DNA of 55,326 nucleotides from an uncultured Chitinophagaceae bacterium (lineage in GTDB: Bacteria > Bacteroidota > Bacteroidia > Chitinophagales > Chitinophagaceae): NCBI GenBank assembly GCA_937981995.1, contig CALJNC010000005.1:1-55326 (forward strand), read 5' to 3'. Position numbers and translations under genes: made by a program. The notes below the pieces were generated by a model. The model worked only from the letters and a program-made list of their open reading frames with translations, made no database searches and was not told the DNA's origin. Of this stretch, positions 36,116 to 43,962 are shown in pieces. Numbering within the stretch: the stretch's first letter is position 1; every line of letters begins with the position of its first letter.

Positions 36116-37161
36116 TACTCTAGTATAATCTTGTCTTTGCCTTGGTAAAAAGGAGCTTGAATTGAAAGCACTTTTAGTTTGCCTTTCCCGCTATTAATGA
36201 TCTTATGCGGTGTGCCCTTTGTTATAAAAATTAATTCGTTTCTTTTCAACTTAATGGTTTTGTATCCCAATAGTACCATGCCTTGTCCTTCAATAAGCAT
36301 AATTTGCTCTGAGTGATCTTTATGATAATGCATTTTAGTTTCGGTAGGAATGCTTAGTAGAAAAGAAGCTGCTTGCTCATCATAAGCAAGGCGTACTGTA
36401 CCGTATACATTGTCCTTTTGCTCAACGCCTTTGGGCACTTCAGGCAGCTTTTTTTCTTTTGATATCTTAGGCTCTTTTTCAACTTCTTGGCTAGCTGCCT
36501 CTTTAATTTCGGCAATATCACTTTTGGGTTCAGAAGTTGAAGTGGTGTTTACGCTATTTATGGCTTCCTTAGCCAGTTTTTCTTTTCTCTCGTCTTTTTT
36601 CTGCTTTGTTATTTCTTTTTCTTTAGCAAGCTTAGTCTCAATTTTTTTTAGCTTGGCTTCTTTTTTAGCTAAATCTTTTTCTTCCTTTAAGGTGGCCGCT
36701 TTTTTTGCTGCTTCCTTTTTACTTTTTTTTGCTTTTTCTAGCGCTAGTTTTTTCTCCTTTTTCTTTTTCTTTTCAGCTGCTTCTTTCAGCGCCTTTTTTT
36801 CGGCAAATGCCTTTTCGCGGGCCTCTTTTTCTATTTTTCTTTTCTCGGCTAGTATTTTAAGCTCTTTCTCTTTTGCTTCTTTTTCTTTCAAGCGCTTTTC
36901 TTTTAGCGCTTCTAATGATTTCTTTTTTTCTTCTTCTTTAGCTATTGCCATTTTGGCTATGGCTATTGAATCTTCTCGGGCTGCTTTGCGCAATGCGCCT
37001 AAATCTAGGCTGGGCGTTGGTTCCTTCTTTTGACTTTCTGTAGATTCTGTGGCTAAATCTACCACTATAGTATCTATTTCGCCAGTTTGCGCTTGCGCTG
37101 TGGCGCTACATCCTACAAAGAAAAGTACTAAAAGAATGATATGTTTTTGCTTATTGAGCAT
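36115..37161 (-). CDS. Exported protein with long Lys/Glu-rich helix and C-terminal cupin domain
   Basis: The 348-aa protein has three parts. A signal peptide covers 1-24 (cleavage AQA/QT; the GCS at 17-19 also allows a lipoprotein reading). Residues about 50-200 are almost only Lys, Glu, Ala and Leu (blocks such as KEKEAKEKELKILAEKRKIE), predicting a long coiled coil or single alpha helix. A cupin domain fills about 255-348. Its metal ligands are visible: MHYHKDHSEQ and a later GTPH. This is the shape of a spacer carrying a small cupin away from the membrane. The ligand is unknown. The gene is coupled to acpH by a TAATG overlap. Confidence 0.82.
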   Translation of the reverse strand: MLNKQKHIILLVLFFVGCSATAQAQTGEIDTIVVDLATESTESQKKEPTPSLDLGALRKAAREDSIAIAKMAIAKEEEKKKSLEALKEKRLKEKEAKEKELKILAEKRKIEKEAREKAFAEKKALKEAAEKKKKKEKKLALEKAKKSKKEAAKKAATLKEEKDLAKKEAKLKKIETKLAKEKEITKQKKDERKEKLAKEAINSVNTTSTSEPKSDIAEIKEAASQEVEKEPKISKEKKLPEVPKGVEQKDNVYGTVRLAYDEQAASFLLSIPTETKMHYHKDHSEQIMLIEGQGMVLLGYKTIKLKRNELIFITKGTPHKIINSGKGKLKVLSIQAPFYQGKDKIILE

Positions 37162-37277
37162 CTTACAAAAATAGTTTTATTATAATAGATGCATCCTAAT
37201 AAATTAATAAAATGAAAAATAGCTTAACGCCGTTTAATGGGGGTTTAAAAATAATTCAAAATACCATGGTCCTTTTT

Positions 37278-37309
37278 TTTGAAAATTATTTCTTTAAAGT
37301 ATACATTTG
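37278..37309 (+). promoter_or_regulatory. Promoter of the tRNA cluster
   Basis: TTTG (37278-37281) and TACATTTG (37302-37309, followed by C) are separated by 20 bp, a very good match to the Bacteroidota promoter. It lies 42 bp upstream of the first tRNA. The 190 bp between the cupin gene and the tRNAs holds nothing else I can identify. Confidence 0.8.
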
Positions 37310-37351
37310 CACTCGCTCTTTTTTAGACGGGTACAATATAAAAATTCAAAA

Positions 37352-37424
37352 GCCGATTTAGCTCAGTTGGTAGAGCCACTGATTTGTAATCAGTAGGTCG
37401 CTGGTTCGAGTCCGGCAATCGGCT
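37352..37424 (+). tRNA. tRNA-Thr (anticodon TGT)
   Basis: The 73-nt cloverleaf has acceptor pairing GCCGATT / AATCGGC, anticodon stem ACTGA / TCAGT and anticodon TGT at 37385-37387. The T-loop is GGTTCGAGTCC-like and the discriminator base is T. CCA is not encoded. It is first in the Thr-Tyr-Gly-Thr cluster. Confidence 0.97.
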
Positions 37425-37465
37425 CTTTTGTTTTTTTATGATTTTTTTCATTTAGAAACAAGGAT

Positions 37466-37548
37466 GGGTAGTTGCCCGAGTGGCTAAAGGGGGCAGACTG
37501 TAAATCTGCTAGCGTGAGCTTACGATGGTTCGAATCCATCACTGCCCA
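37466..37548 (+). tRNA. tRNA-Tyr (anticodon GTA)
   Basis: The 83-nt class II tRNA has a long variable arm (TAGCGTGAGCTTA). The acceptor stem GGGTAGT / ACTGCCC has one wobble pair. The anticodon stem is GCAGA / TCTGC with anticodon GTA at 37500-37502, and the discriminator base is A. CCA is not encoded. Confidence 0.96.
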
Positions 37549-37582
37549 CTTATTTTGTATTTAATGAATTAAAAAGAGCCTT

Positions 37583-37654
<72 letters not shown>

Positions 37655-37660
37655 CTTGTA

Positions 37661-37696
37661 AATGCTGTCACGCTATAGCGTGACAGCATTTTTTTT
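37661..37696 (+). terminator. Strong terminator inside the tRNA cluster
   Basis: AATGCTGTCACGC (37661-37673) pairs perfectly with GCGTGACAGCATT (37678-37690) around a TATA loop, making a 30-bp perfect palindrome, and is followed by eight T residues. It stands between tRNA-Gly and the last tRNA-Thr, so the last tRNA needs read-through or its own promoter. Confidence 0.92.
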
Positions 37697-37703
37697 GTCA
37701 TTC

Positions 37704-37814
37704 CCACTCCCGCTTGGCAGCGGAATAAACTCCGCTCAATGAGGAGTTTAAAAATGTATAAGCCACTCCCGTTTGGCAACGGGATAAACTCCGCTCAGAA
37801 AGGAGTCTAAAAAC
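37704..37814. repeat. Two tandem structured repeats (59-bp period)
   Basis: Copy 1 starts at 37704 and copy 2 at 37763; each begins CCACTCCCG and ends with GGAG followed by an A-rich stretch. Each can fold into two hairpins. The first stem is CCGCT/AGCGG in copy 1 and CCGTT/AACGG in copy 2, so both sides have changed together. The second stem is AAACTCC/GGAGTTT in copy 1 and AAACTCC/GGAGTCT in copy 2, with one mismatch. Copy 2 ends 4 bp before the last tRNA. Confidence 0.8.
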
Positions 37815-37818
37815 ATTA

Positions 37819-37890
37819 GCCACCGTAGCTCAGAGGTAGAGTACTTCCTTGGTAAGGAAGAGGTCACGGGTTCAATTCCCGTCGGCGGCT
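37819..37890 (+). tRNA. tRNA-Thr (anticodon GGT)
   Basis: This 72-nt tRNA has anticodon stem CTTCC / GGAAG and anticodon GGT at 37851-37853, with normal T-arm ACGGG / CCCGT. The acceptor stem GCCACCG / CGGCGGC contains an A-C mismatch at the fourth pair where related tRNAs have A-T or G-C. The discriminator base is T. CCA is not encoded. Confidence 0.92.
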
Positions 37891-37895
37891 CATAG

Positions 37896-37925
37896 AAGGT
37901 TCTTCGATTGAAGAGCCTTTTTTTT
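37896..37925 (+). terminator. Terminator after the last tRNA
   Basis: AAGGTTCTTC (37896-37905) pairs with GAAGAGCCTT (37910-37919) around GATT, with one wobble pair, followed by T residues up to 37925. Confidence 0.9.
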
Positions 37926-38220
37926 ATGATACTAATTTTGCTCCAAAAATTTCCTGATAATAGGCCCAAGCAATAATTATAGATACTGGTGAAGATGTAA
38001 TTGCATAAATCACAATAAACCATATCGATTTTTTTATAAGCATACTCTTCTTAAAAATAAGGAATAGCAAAAAGGGGCTAAATAAGAAAGAGGCAACTAA
38101 TGGGTAAAAAATCATTGCCAAGTTTACATCATAGCCATTGAACTGAGCAGAAAAAACGCTTATCCAAATACATAAAATTAAAATGACGATAAATGCTTTG
38201 AATCTGTTGAGATTATTCAT
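37924..38220 (-). CDS. Small membrane protein (98 aa)
   Basis: This 98-aa protein has three predicted membrane helices (about 9-25, 33-55 and 64-88) with a basic FKKSMLIKKS loop between the second and third. It matches no family I recognise. The stop codon overlaps the T-tract of the convergent tRNA terminator. It is compact and its hydrophobic pattern is regular, which supports a real gene; it is divergent from the PorE-like gene. Confidence 0.65.
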   Translation of the reverse strand: MNNLNRFKAFIVILILCIWISVFSAQFNGYDVNLAMIFYPLVASFLFSPFLLFLIFKKSMLIKKSIWFIVIYAITSSPVSIIIAWAYYQEIFGAKLVS

Positions 38221-38285
38221 TTGTTGTTATTCAAAAGTAAGAATATTAAATTCTCTTATTTCCTTACTTTTACCAACTTTAATAA

Positions 38286-40199
38286 ATGAATGCTTTCAAG
38301 CTCATATTCGTTCTGCTGTTTTCTATGCTTTATAGTATAGGAATGAATGCTCAAAATACAACTAGTCAATGTGAGCGTTATGTACAAAAAAAGAAGATTG
38401 CAAAGGCCATTATTTGTTATGAAGAGGCGCTGATTAAAAAACCTAAAAACATTAGAGCCCTATGCAGGTTAACTGAGCTTTACTATGCAAAAAAGGATGA
38501 AGCCAATACACGGAAATATGCAAAAAAAGCAGTTGAGATAAATGCAAATGAAGCTTATAATCCATTGTATTATTTAGCTCGAAAAATGTCGTTTAAACGA
38601 GATAATGTTCAAGCGGTTTACATCCTAGACTTGCTTGCCAATAGAGTTTCTGATGAAACAAAGAAAACAAAACTAGAAGCCCTAAAAAGCAATTACCTTT
38701 TGCAAAAGTATGAGTTAAGCCAGGCACGGTATAATGTATTGTTGCAAAACTTAGGAGATAGTATAAATAGTACCGAGGCTGAGTACTTGCCAAGTTTATC
38801 ATTGGATGGAAATTCAATGGTTTTTACGCGCAGAGTAAATGGTGTAAATGAAGATTTTTTTATTGCTTTGAAAGATTCAAATGGCGTTTGGGGTGAAGCG
38901 GTAAATTTGGGCTATCCGCCTAATACGGGTTATCCTGATGGAGCGGCAAAACTGAGCGCCGACGGTAATTATTTATTTTTTACACGTTGTGATATGCGCA
39001 GTCCTAATGGGATTGAAAGAGGGGGGTGTGATTTAGTTTTTTGTTATCGGACTGGTTTAAAGGATGGTAAGATTCAATGGAGTGCGCCGCAGTATTTTAA
39101 ATTTACTATTAATACACCAGCATACGAAGGGCAACCTTGCTTGAGTAGTGATAATAAAGATTTATATTTTGTAAGCGATCGGGCAGATGGTATAGGCGGT
39201 AAAGATATTTATGTTTCTCATTTTGAAAATGATTATTGGACCGAGCCAGAAAATTTGGGACCGCAAATAAATACAGCTGGCGATGAAACGACACCTTTTA
39301 TTCACCCCGATAATGAAACGCTTTATTTTGCTAGTAATGGTCATCCCACAATGGGTGATGCCGATGTTTTTGTGAGTAGGAGAATCGTAGGAAATCAATG
39401 GCGCAAAGCAATTAATTTAGGAGCACCCATTAATACCGATAAAAAGGACGGAGGAGTAGCAATTAGCGCTAAAGGAGACATTGGTTATATAGCAACTGAG
39501 CGCGCAGGTAGCAGAGGCAAATTAGATATTTATAGCTTTGAGCTATATAAAGGAATACGTCCTATTTCAACTTTGTGTATGAAAGGAAAGGTGTTTAATA
39601 AAAAATCAAAAGATCTATTAAAAGAAGAGTCTGTTCATTTTTATGAGCTGCCTAGTAAGAGGGAATTGGCAACGATTGAAACTAATAAAGGAGATGCTAG
39701 TTATACTCAAGCATTGCACTTAGGGAAACAATATCTTATGTCCGTAGTTCGTCCGGGCTATAAGCCGTTTTATAAAACCTTAGATTTAAGAAAAGATACG
39801 TTTGCTAATACATTGTATCAGGATGCGAAATTGAAAATTCCGGGTTGGATAGATACTCTTGGTGAGTATAAACTTTTGTTAGATTCTACTAAGCAACTGA
39901 GTAAAAGTGCCTTGATTAAATGGAATGAAATCAAGCAAAAAATTCCGAATTGGCTTGCTGATTCCTCTCAGGTAAAATTGTACTTTAAGGTATATTATTA
40001 CTATGGCGATAGTGATACCGACACATTGGCTTATAAAAACTTTGACAACAATTTGCGGCTTGTGAATACAATGCGTCAAGAGCTAAAAGCAATTCATTTT
40101 CCACAGACGCATTCTATCATGCGAAGTAGCCCTTATATATGGCGAGATGAAGCAGATGATTTGAATTACATTGAGTTGAAGTTTGTAGAGTTTTATTAA
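38286..40199 (+). CDS. PorE-like protein: TPR plus PD40 beta-propeller, incomplete C-terminal domain
   Basis: This 637-aa exported protein has a signal peptide (1-22). TPR helices span about 25-150 (KAIICYEEALIKKPKNIRAL). PD40/WD40-like propeller blades span about 160-420, with repeated SLDGNSMVF-, SADGNYLFF- and SSDNKDLYF-type strands followed by DIY/DVF motifs. A carboxypeptidase-like beta domain follows (about 430-500). The layout is that of PorE, a part of the T9SS that anchors the machinery to peptidoglycan through a C-terminal OmpA domain. Here the last ~130 residues have the expected length but no clear NxxLSxxRAxxV motif, so peptidoglycan binding is doubtful and it may be a PorE paralogue. 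Confidence 0.85.
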   Translation: MNAFKLIFVLLFSMLYSIGMNAQNTTSQCERYVQKKKIAKAIICYEEALIKKPKNIRALCRLTELYYAKKDEANTRKYAKKAVEINANEAYNPLYYLARKMSFKRDNVQAVYILDLLANRVSDETKKTKLEALKSNYLLQKYELSQARYNVLLQNLGDSINSTEAEYLPSLSLDGNSMVFTRRVNGVNEDFFIALKDSNGVWGEAVNLGYPPNTGYPDGAAKLSADGNYLFFTRCDMRSPNGIERGGCDLVFCYRTGLKDGKIQWSAPQYFKFTINTPAYEGQPCLSSDNKDLYFVSDRADGIGGKDIYVSHFENDYWTEPENLGPQINTAGDETTPFIHPDNETLYFASNGHPTMGDADVFVSRRIVGNQWRKAINLGAPINTDKKDGGVAISAKGDIGYIATERAGSRGKLDIYSFELYKGIRPISTLCMKGKVFNKKSKDLLKEESVHFYELPSKRELATIETNKGDASYTQALHLGKQYLMSVVRPGYKPFYKTLDLRKDTFANTLYQDAKLKIPGWIDTLGEYKLLLDSTKQLSKSALIKWNEIKQKIPNWLADSSQVKLYFKVYYYYGDSDTDTLAYKNFDNNLRLVNTMRQELKAIHFPQTHSIMRSSPYIWRDEADDLNYIELKFVEFY

Positions 40200-40245
40200 A
40201 GCTTTATGTCTGTAAGAAAGAAAGCGCAAGTAACTTTACAACTTA

Positions 40246-40743
40246 ATGTATACAATTATAGCAGGTACAAATAGAGAAGGAAGTAATACACTTAAAGTAG
40301 CTAAAGAATATCAAGCTTTTTTTAAAGAAGAAGGAGTGGAGGCTAACTTATTTTCTTTGCAGGAAATAAATATGCTCCACCGCAACGATGATTTTGAAAC
40401 GCTGGAAGCCAAATATCTTATTCCTACCCAAAAGTTCATTTTTATCCTACCTGAATACAATGGTGCGTTCCCAGGTATTTTTAAACTTATGATTGACATG
40501 AGCGATATTAAGCCTTGCTGGAATAATAAAAAAGTAATGCTTACAGGCTTAGCAAGTGGCAGAGCGGGTAATTTGAGAGGATTGGATACTATGTCAAATA
40601 TGTGTCACTACATTAAAATGGATGTGCTGCATACAAAGCTTCCACTTTCTAGTATTAATAATGAGCTTGAAAATGACCGTTTTAGTAATGAACAAACGAT
40701 TGAAGTTGTGAAGCAACAAATAAAAGATTTCATTTCTTTTTAA
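40246..40743 (+). CDS. NAD(P)H-dependent FMN reductase
   Basis: This 165-aa flavodoxin-fold protein belongs to the NADPH-dependent FMN reductase family. It has the phosphate-binding IIAGTNREGSNT at the start, FILPEYNGAFPGIFKLMID (the PEYNGS-like flavin motif) and LTGLASGRAGNLRG. It would use NAD(P)H to reduce flavin or quinone-type substrates in the cytoplasm. It starts 46 bp after the PorE-like gene and ends 6 bp before the metallophosphoesterase gene, so the last two are probably co-transcribed. Confidence 0.93.
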   Translation: MYTIIAGTNREGSNTLKVAKEYQAFFKEEGVEANLFSLQEINMLHRNDDFETLEAKYLIPTQKFIFILPEYNGAFPGIFKLMIDMSDIKPCWNNKKVMLTGLASGRAGNLRGLDTMSNMCHYIKMDVLHTKLPLSSINNELENDRFSNEQTIEVVKQQIKDFISF

Positions 40744-40749
40744 AGTATT

Positions 40750-42000
40750 ATGCGCAAGTTTCCTGTGGTACGATTTATCATTTTTATTATCATTATAGTA
40801 TTAGTTGAGTACTATGCTTTAGTATCTATTCGTACATCGATTAAAGATGTAAAGCCACTTTATAAGAATCTTATTATGGGCTCTTATATTCTACTTACGG
40901 TTGCGTGGGTTGCTGTTTTTTTCTCTTTTGCTCATTTTAGGAATTCTGCAACAGCTAAACCTATAATGAATTTTGGGATGGTCTTTTTTATGGCCTTTTT
41001 TGTTTTTAAAGTAACCATGGCATCTTTCATGTTGATTGATGATGTGCGCCGCGTTATATTATATATCTATGGGCTGTTCAGCGGAGTGCAATCAGCAGTT
41101 GATAAAGGAGCAAAGGTTATTACACGGTCTGCTTTTTTGCGTCAAATTGGTTTAATATTAGGTGGGACTTTATTTGGCAGTTTTTTTTATGGGATGACCA
41201 ACAGGCATAAGTATAAAGTAAAAAAAGAGAGCTTAAATTTTTCTAATTTGCCGCAAGCTTTTGATGGTTTAAAAGTGGTGCAAATATCAGATATTCATAG
41301 CGGTAGTTTTACTAATAAAGCAGGGGTGCAACGAGGAATAGATATGATTAATGAGTTGCAACCAGATTTAGTTTTGTTTACAGGAGACTTGGTAAATAGC
41401 AAGTCTGATGAAATGCTTGGTTATATAAATATATTTAAACAGATTAGCGCAACGATAGGCGTGTATTCAATTTTTGGAAACCATGATTACGGCGATTATC
41501 ACCAATGGAAAACACCCGAGGAAAAAGTAGCTAATCTTGAAGAGTTAAAACAAATACATAAAGCACTTGGTTGGAACCTTTTGTTGGATGAAAATGTGAT
41601 GATTGAAAGAGCTGGAGAAGTAATAAATATAATAGGTGTTGAAAATATTAGTGCTTCCTTTCAGAGTTATGGTAGCTTAGCAAATGCATATCAGGGAGCA
41701 GAAAGTGCACCTTTTAAAATACTAATGAGTCATGATCCTAGCCATTGGGACAAAGAAGTAATTAAAGATTTCAATGATATTGATTTAACCTTAAGCGGCC
41801 ATACTCATGGTTTTCAGTTTGGGATTGATATCCCATGGATTAAATGGAGTCCGGCAAAGTTTATTTACAAACAATGGGCTGGTCTATATCAAAAAGAAAA
41901 CCAATACATTTATGTCAATCGCGGCTTTGGATTTCTTGGTTATCCTGGACGAGTAGGGATATTACCGGAGATTACTTTATTGGAATTAAATAGGGCATAG
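40750..42000 (+). CDS. Membrane-anchored metallophosphoesterase
   Basis: The 416-aa protein has three predicted N-terminal helices (about 6-26, 41-60 and 73-95), another near 130-150, and a calcineurin-like phosphoesterase domain from residue 172. Metal-binding motifs are in order: ISDIHSG, FTGDLVNS, FGNHDYGDY, MSHDPSHWD and LSGHTHGFQFG. It resembles YkuE/YaeI-type enzymes that cleave phosphodiesters of lipids such as UDP-diacylglucosamine or other envelope lipids; the substrate here is unknown. Six bases separate it from the FMN reductase gene. Confidence 0.94.
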   Translation: MRKFPVVRFIIFIIIIVLVEYYALVSIRTSIKDVKPLYKNLIMGSYILLTVAWVAVFFSFAHFRNSATAKPIMNFGMVFFMAFFVFKVTMASFMLIDDVRRVILYIYGLFSGVQSAVDKGAKVITRSAFLRQIGLILGGTLFGSFFYGMTNRHKYKVKKESLNFSNLPQAFDGLKVVQISDIHSGSFTNKAGVQRGIDMINELQPDLVLFTGDLVNSKSDEMLGYINIFKQISATIGVYSIFGNHDYGDYHQWKTPEEKVANLEELKQIHKALGWNLLLDENVMIERAGEVINIIGVENISASFQSYGSLANAYQGAESAPFKILMSHDPSHWDKEVIKDFNDIDLTLSGHTHGFQFGIDIPWIKWSPAKFIYKQWAGLYQKENQYIYVNRGFGFLGYPGRVGILPEITLLELNRA

Positions 42001-42071
42001 CTTATTCAATTCTTATTAAGAAAAAATAAACTTCTAAACCTTTATAACTGACTAAAGCTACTCATCTTTGC

Positions 42072-43172
42072 ATGGTGAGTAAAAAGGGTAAAGTCTTAGT
42101 AGCCATGAGTGGTGGTATAGATAGTACAGTTGCTGCACTTATGTTGCAGGAGCAAGGCTATGAGGTAATAGGTATAACCATGAAAACGTGGGATTATGCA
42201 ACAGTAAATGCCAATGGTAAAGAAACGGGTTGTTGTAATGTAGATAGTTTTAATGATGCACGTAAAGCAGCAGTAGAACATGGGTTCCCTCACTATATTT
42301 TAGATATTCGCAGTGAGTTTGGAGATGCTGTAATTGAAAACTTTATTGATGAATATATGGCGGGTCGCACACCAAATCCTTGTGTGATGTGTAATACGCA
42401 TATTAAGTGGCAAGCTTTATTAAAAAGGGCAGATGCCTTAGAGTGTGAATTTATTGCTACAGGTCATTACGCTAAAGTGCGTGAAGAAAATGGGCGTTAC
42501 GTTGTAAGTAAAGGCCTTGATGAGAATAAAGATCAATCTTATGTACTATGGGGGCTTACGCAGGAATGTTTAAGTAGGAGTATTTTTCCTTTGGGAGGTT
42601 TTCATAAACCTGCCATACGGCAAATGGCTATAGATTATGGTTACCCTGAATTAGCTAAGAAAAGCGAGAGTTATGAAATATGCTTTGTGCCAGATAATAA
42701 TTACCGAAATTTTTTAAAGAAAAATGTAGATGGGTTAGAAGCAAAAGTTGAAGGAGGAGATTTTGTATTAAAAGATGGTACAGTTGTTGGTAAACATAAA
42801 GGGTATCCTTTTTACACCATTGGTCAGCGCAAAGGTTTAGAAATAGCTTTTGGTCACCCAATGTATGTAACGGATATAAATGCTGAGACGAATACGGTTA
42901 TGTTAGGAGAAGAAGCAGAATTAAACAGAATGCGCATGCAAGTAGGGCAGATGAATTATGGGAAATACGCTTCTTTTAATACAAATATGGAAGCCAAAGT
43001 AAAAATTAGGTATAAGGATAATGGTGAAATGGCGGTTGTAAATGAAATAACAGAAGGAGTAGACGTTATTTTCAATCATAATGTAAAAGGAGTAGCGCCA
43101 GGGCAATCTGCCGTTTTTTATGAAGGAAATGACGTTATTGCTGGTGGTATCATCACAAAGTCATATTTATAA
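42072..43172 (+). CDS. mnmA: tRNA-specific 2-thiouridylase
   Basis: This 366-aa enzyme makes 2-thiouridine at the wobble position of tRNA-Lys, -Glu and -Gln. It has the PP-loop SGGIDSTVAA (residues 13-22), the catalytic cysteines C107 (PNPCVMCN) and C204 (YEICFVPD), the tRNA-binding segment ATGHYAKV and the FYTIGQRKGLEIAFG region of the central domain. The length is normal. A CATCTTTG sequence directly before the ATG resembles a -7 element, suggesting a leaderless or internal-start message. Confidence 0.97.
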   Translation: MVSKKGKVLVAMSGGIDSTVAALMLQEQGYEVIGITMKTWDYATVNANGKETGCCNVDSFNDARKAAVEHGFPHYILDIRSEFGDAVIENFIDEYMAGRTPNPCVMCNTHIKWQALLKRADALECEFIATGHYAKVREENGRYVVSKGLDENKDQSYVLWGLTQECLSRSIFPLGGFHKPAIRQMAIDYGYPELAKKSESYEICFVPDNNYRNFLKKNVDGLEAKVEGGDFVLKDGTVVGKHKGYPFYTIGQRKGLEIAFGHPMYVTDINAETNTVMLGEEAELNRMRMQVGQMNYGKYASFNTNMEAKVKIRYKDNGEMAVVNEITEGVDVIFNHNVKGVAPGQSAVFYEGNDVIAGGIITKSYL

Positions 43173-43222
43173 TAAATCGTTCAGATTATCGTTAAATAAA
43201 GTAATTTTAAACAATTGCATAA

Positions 43223-43951
43223 ATGAACATAAAGAACTTAGTCATATTATTAAGCTTATTAGTGGCCTTTAGCGCTTGTCGCAAACAGATAATACAGCCG
43301 CCGCCTGATGATTTGGGGTATAGCTACCAGCCATTAACAGAAGGTCATTTTGTTATTTATGATGTTGATTCAATAATATTCAATGACTTTACTAAAAGTA
43401 TAGACACATTTACACTTCAATTAAAAGATGAAATAGGCGAATCGTTTACTGATGATGAAGGTCGAGAGTCGCATTATGTAAATAGATATCGAAGAACCCT
43501 TAGGACAGATCCTTGGGTAATTGACCATGTTTTTTATATTACGAGAGATAATTTTAAGCTAGAATGGAAAGAAGATAATCAACGTTATATAAAAATGGTT
43601 TATCCTGTAAAATTGAATAAAAAATGGAAAGGGAATACATTTTTACCTACTCAAACTAATCCTGAGATTAGTTGGTTGGATGATTGGGATTATCGTTACA
43701 CCGATGTTGTTACTTCTTTTAATACAGGAGTAAAAACCTATAAAACAACACACGTAATTGATCATGCCGATTTTATTGAGGGAGATCCTGGTAATGCAAG
43801 TGCATTTAGTGCAAGAACATATTCAAGAGAAGTTTTTGCCGATAAGGTAGGCATGGTTTACCGAGAAGTTACTAGGTGGGAATATCAGCCAAGTACAACA
43901 AATTTTAGAAAAGGATTTACTACCATTTTTAGAGCAAGGTCAAATAATTAA
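43223..43951 (+). CDS. Hypothetical lipoprotein
   Basis: This 242-aa lipoprotein has a lipobox FSAC (Cys19) after a short hydrophobic signal. The mature part begins RKQIIQPPPDD, and the rest looks like a beta-rich domain with many aromatic and charged residues (VIYDVDSIIFNDF, LKLNKKWKGNTF-like segments). I do not recognise the family. It lies 11 bp before the T9SS subtilase gene and may be co-transcribed with it; in that case it could be a surface partner. Confidence 0.8.
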   Translation: MNIKNLVILLSLLVAFSACRKQIIQPPPDDLGYSYQPLTEGHFVIYDVDSIIFNDFTKSIDTFTLQLKDEIGESFTDDEGRESHYVNRYRRTLRTDPWVIDHVFYITRDNFKLEWKEDNQRYIKMVYPVKLNKKWKGNTFLPTQTNPEISWLDDWDYRYTDVVTSFNTGVKTYKTTHVIDHADFIEGDPGNASAFSARTYSREVFADKVGMVYREVTRWEYQPSTTNFRKGFTTIFRARSNN

Positions 43952-43962
43952 ATTTAGTAAGC

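Noticed and set aside
36410-37033. Plus-strand 207-aa reading frame rich in Ser and Phe
   Set aside because: It is the opposite-strand shadow of the Lys/Glu-rich helix of the cupin gene (Lys and Glu codons read backwards give Phe, Leu and Ser).
37697-37818. Tandem repeats in the tRNA spacer considered as a CRISPR array
   Set aside because: There are only two units without unique spacers, and the units themselves fold into hairpins with paired changes.
37748-38023. Minus-strand 91-aa reading frame containing PPTGIEPVTSSLPR
   Set aside because: It is an antisense translation of the tRNA-Thr gene and its neighbours. This peptide is a well-known artefact of reading across tRNA genes.
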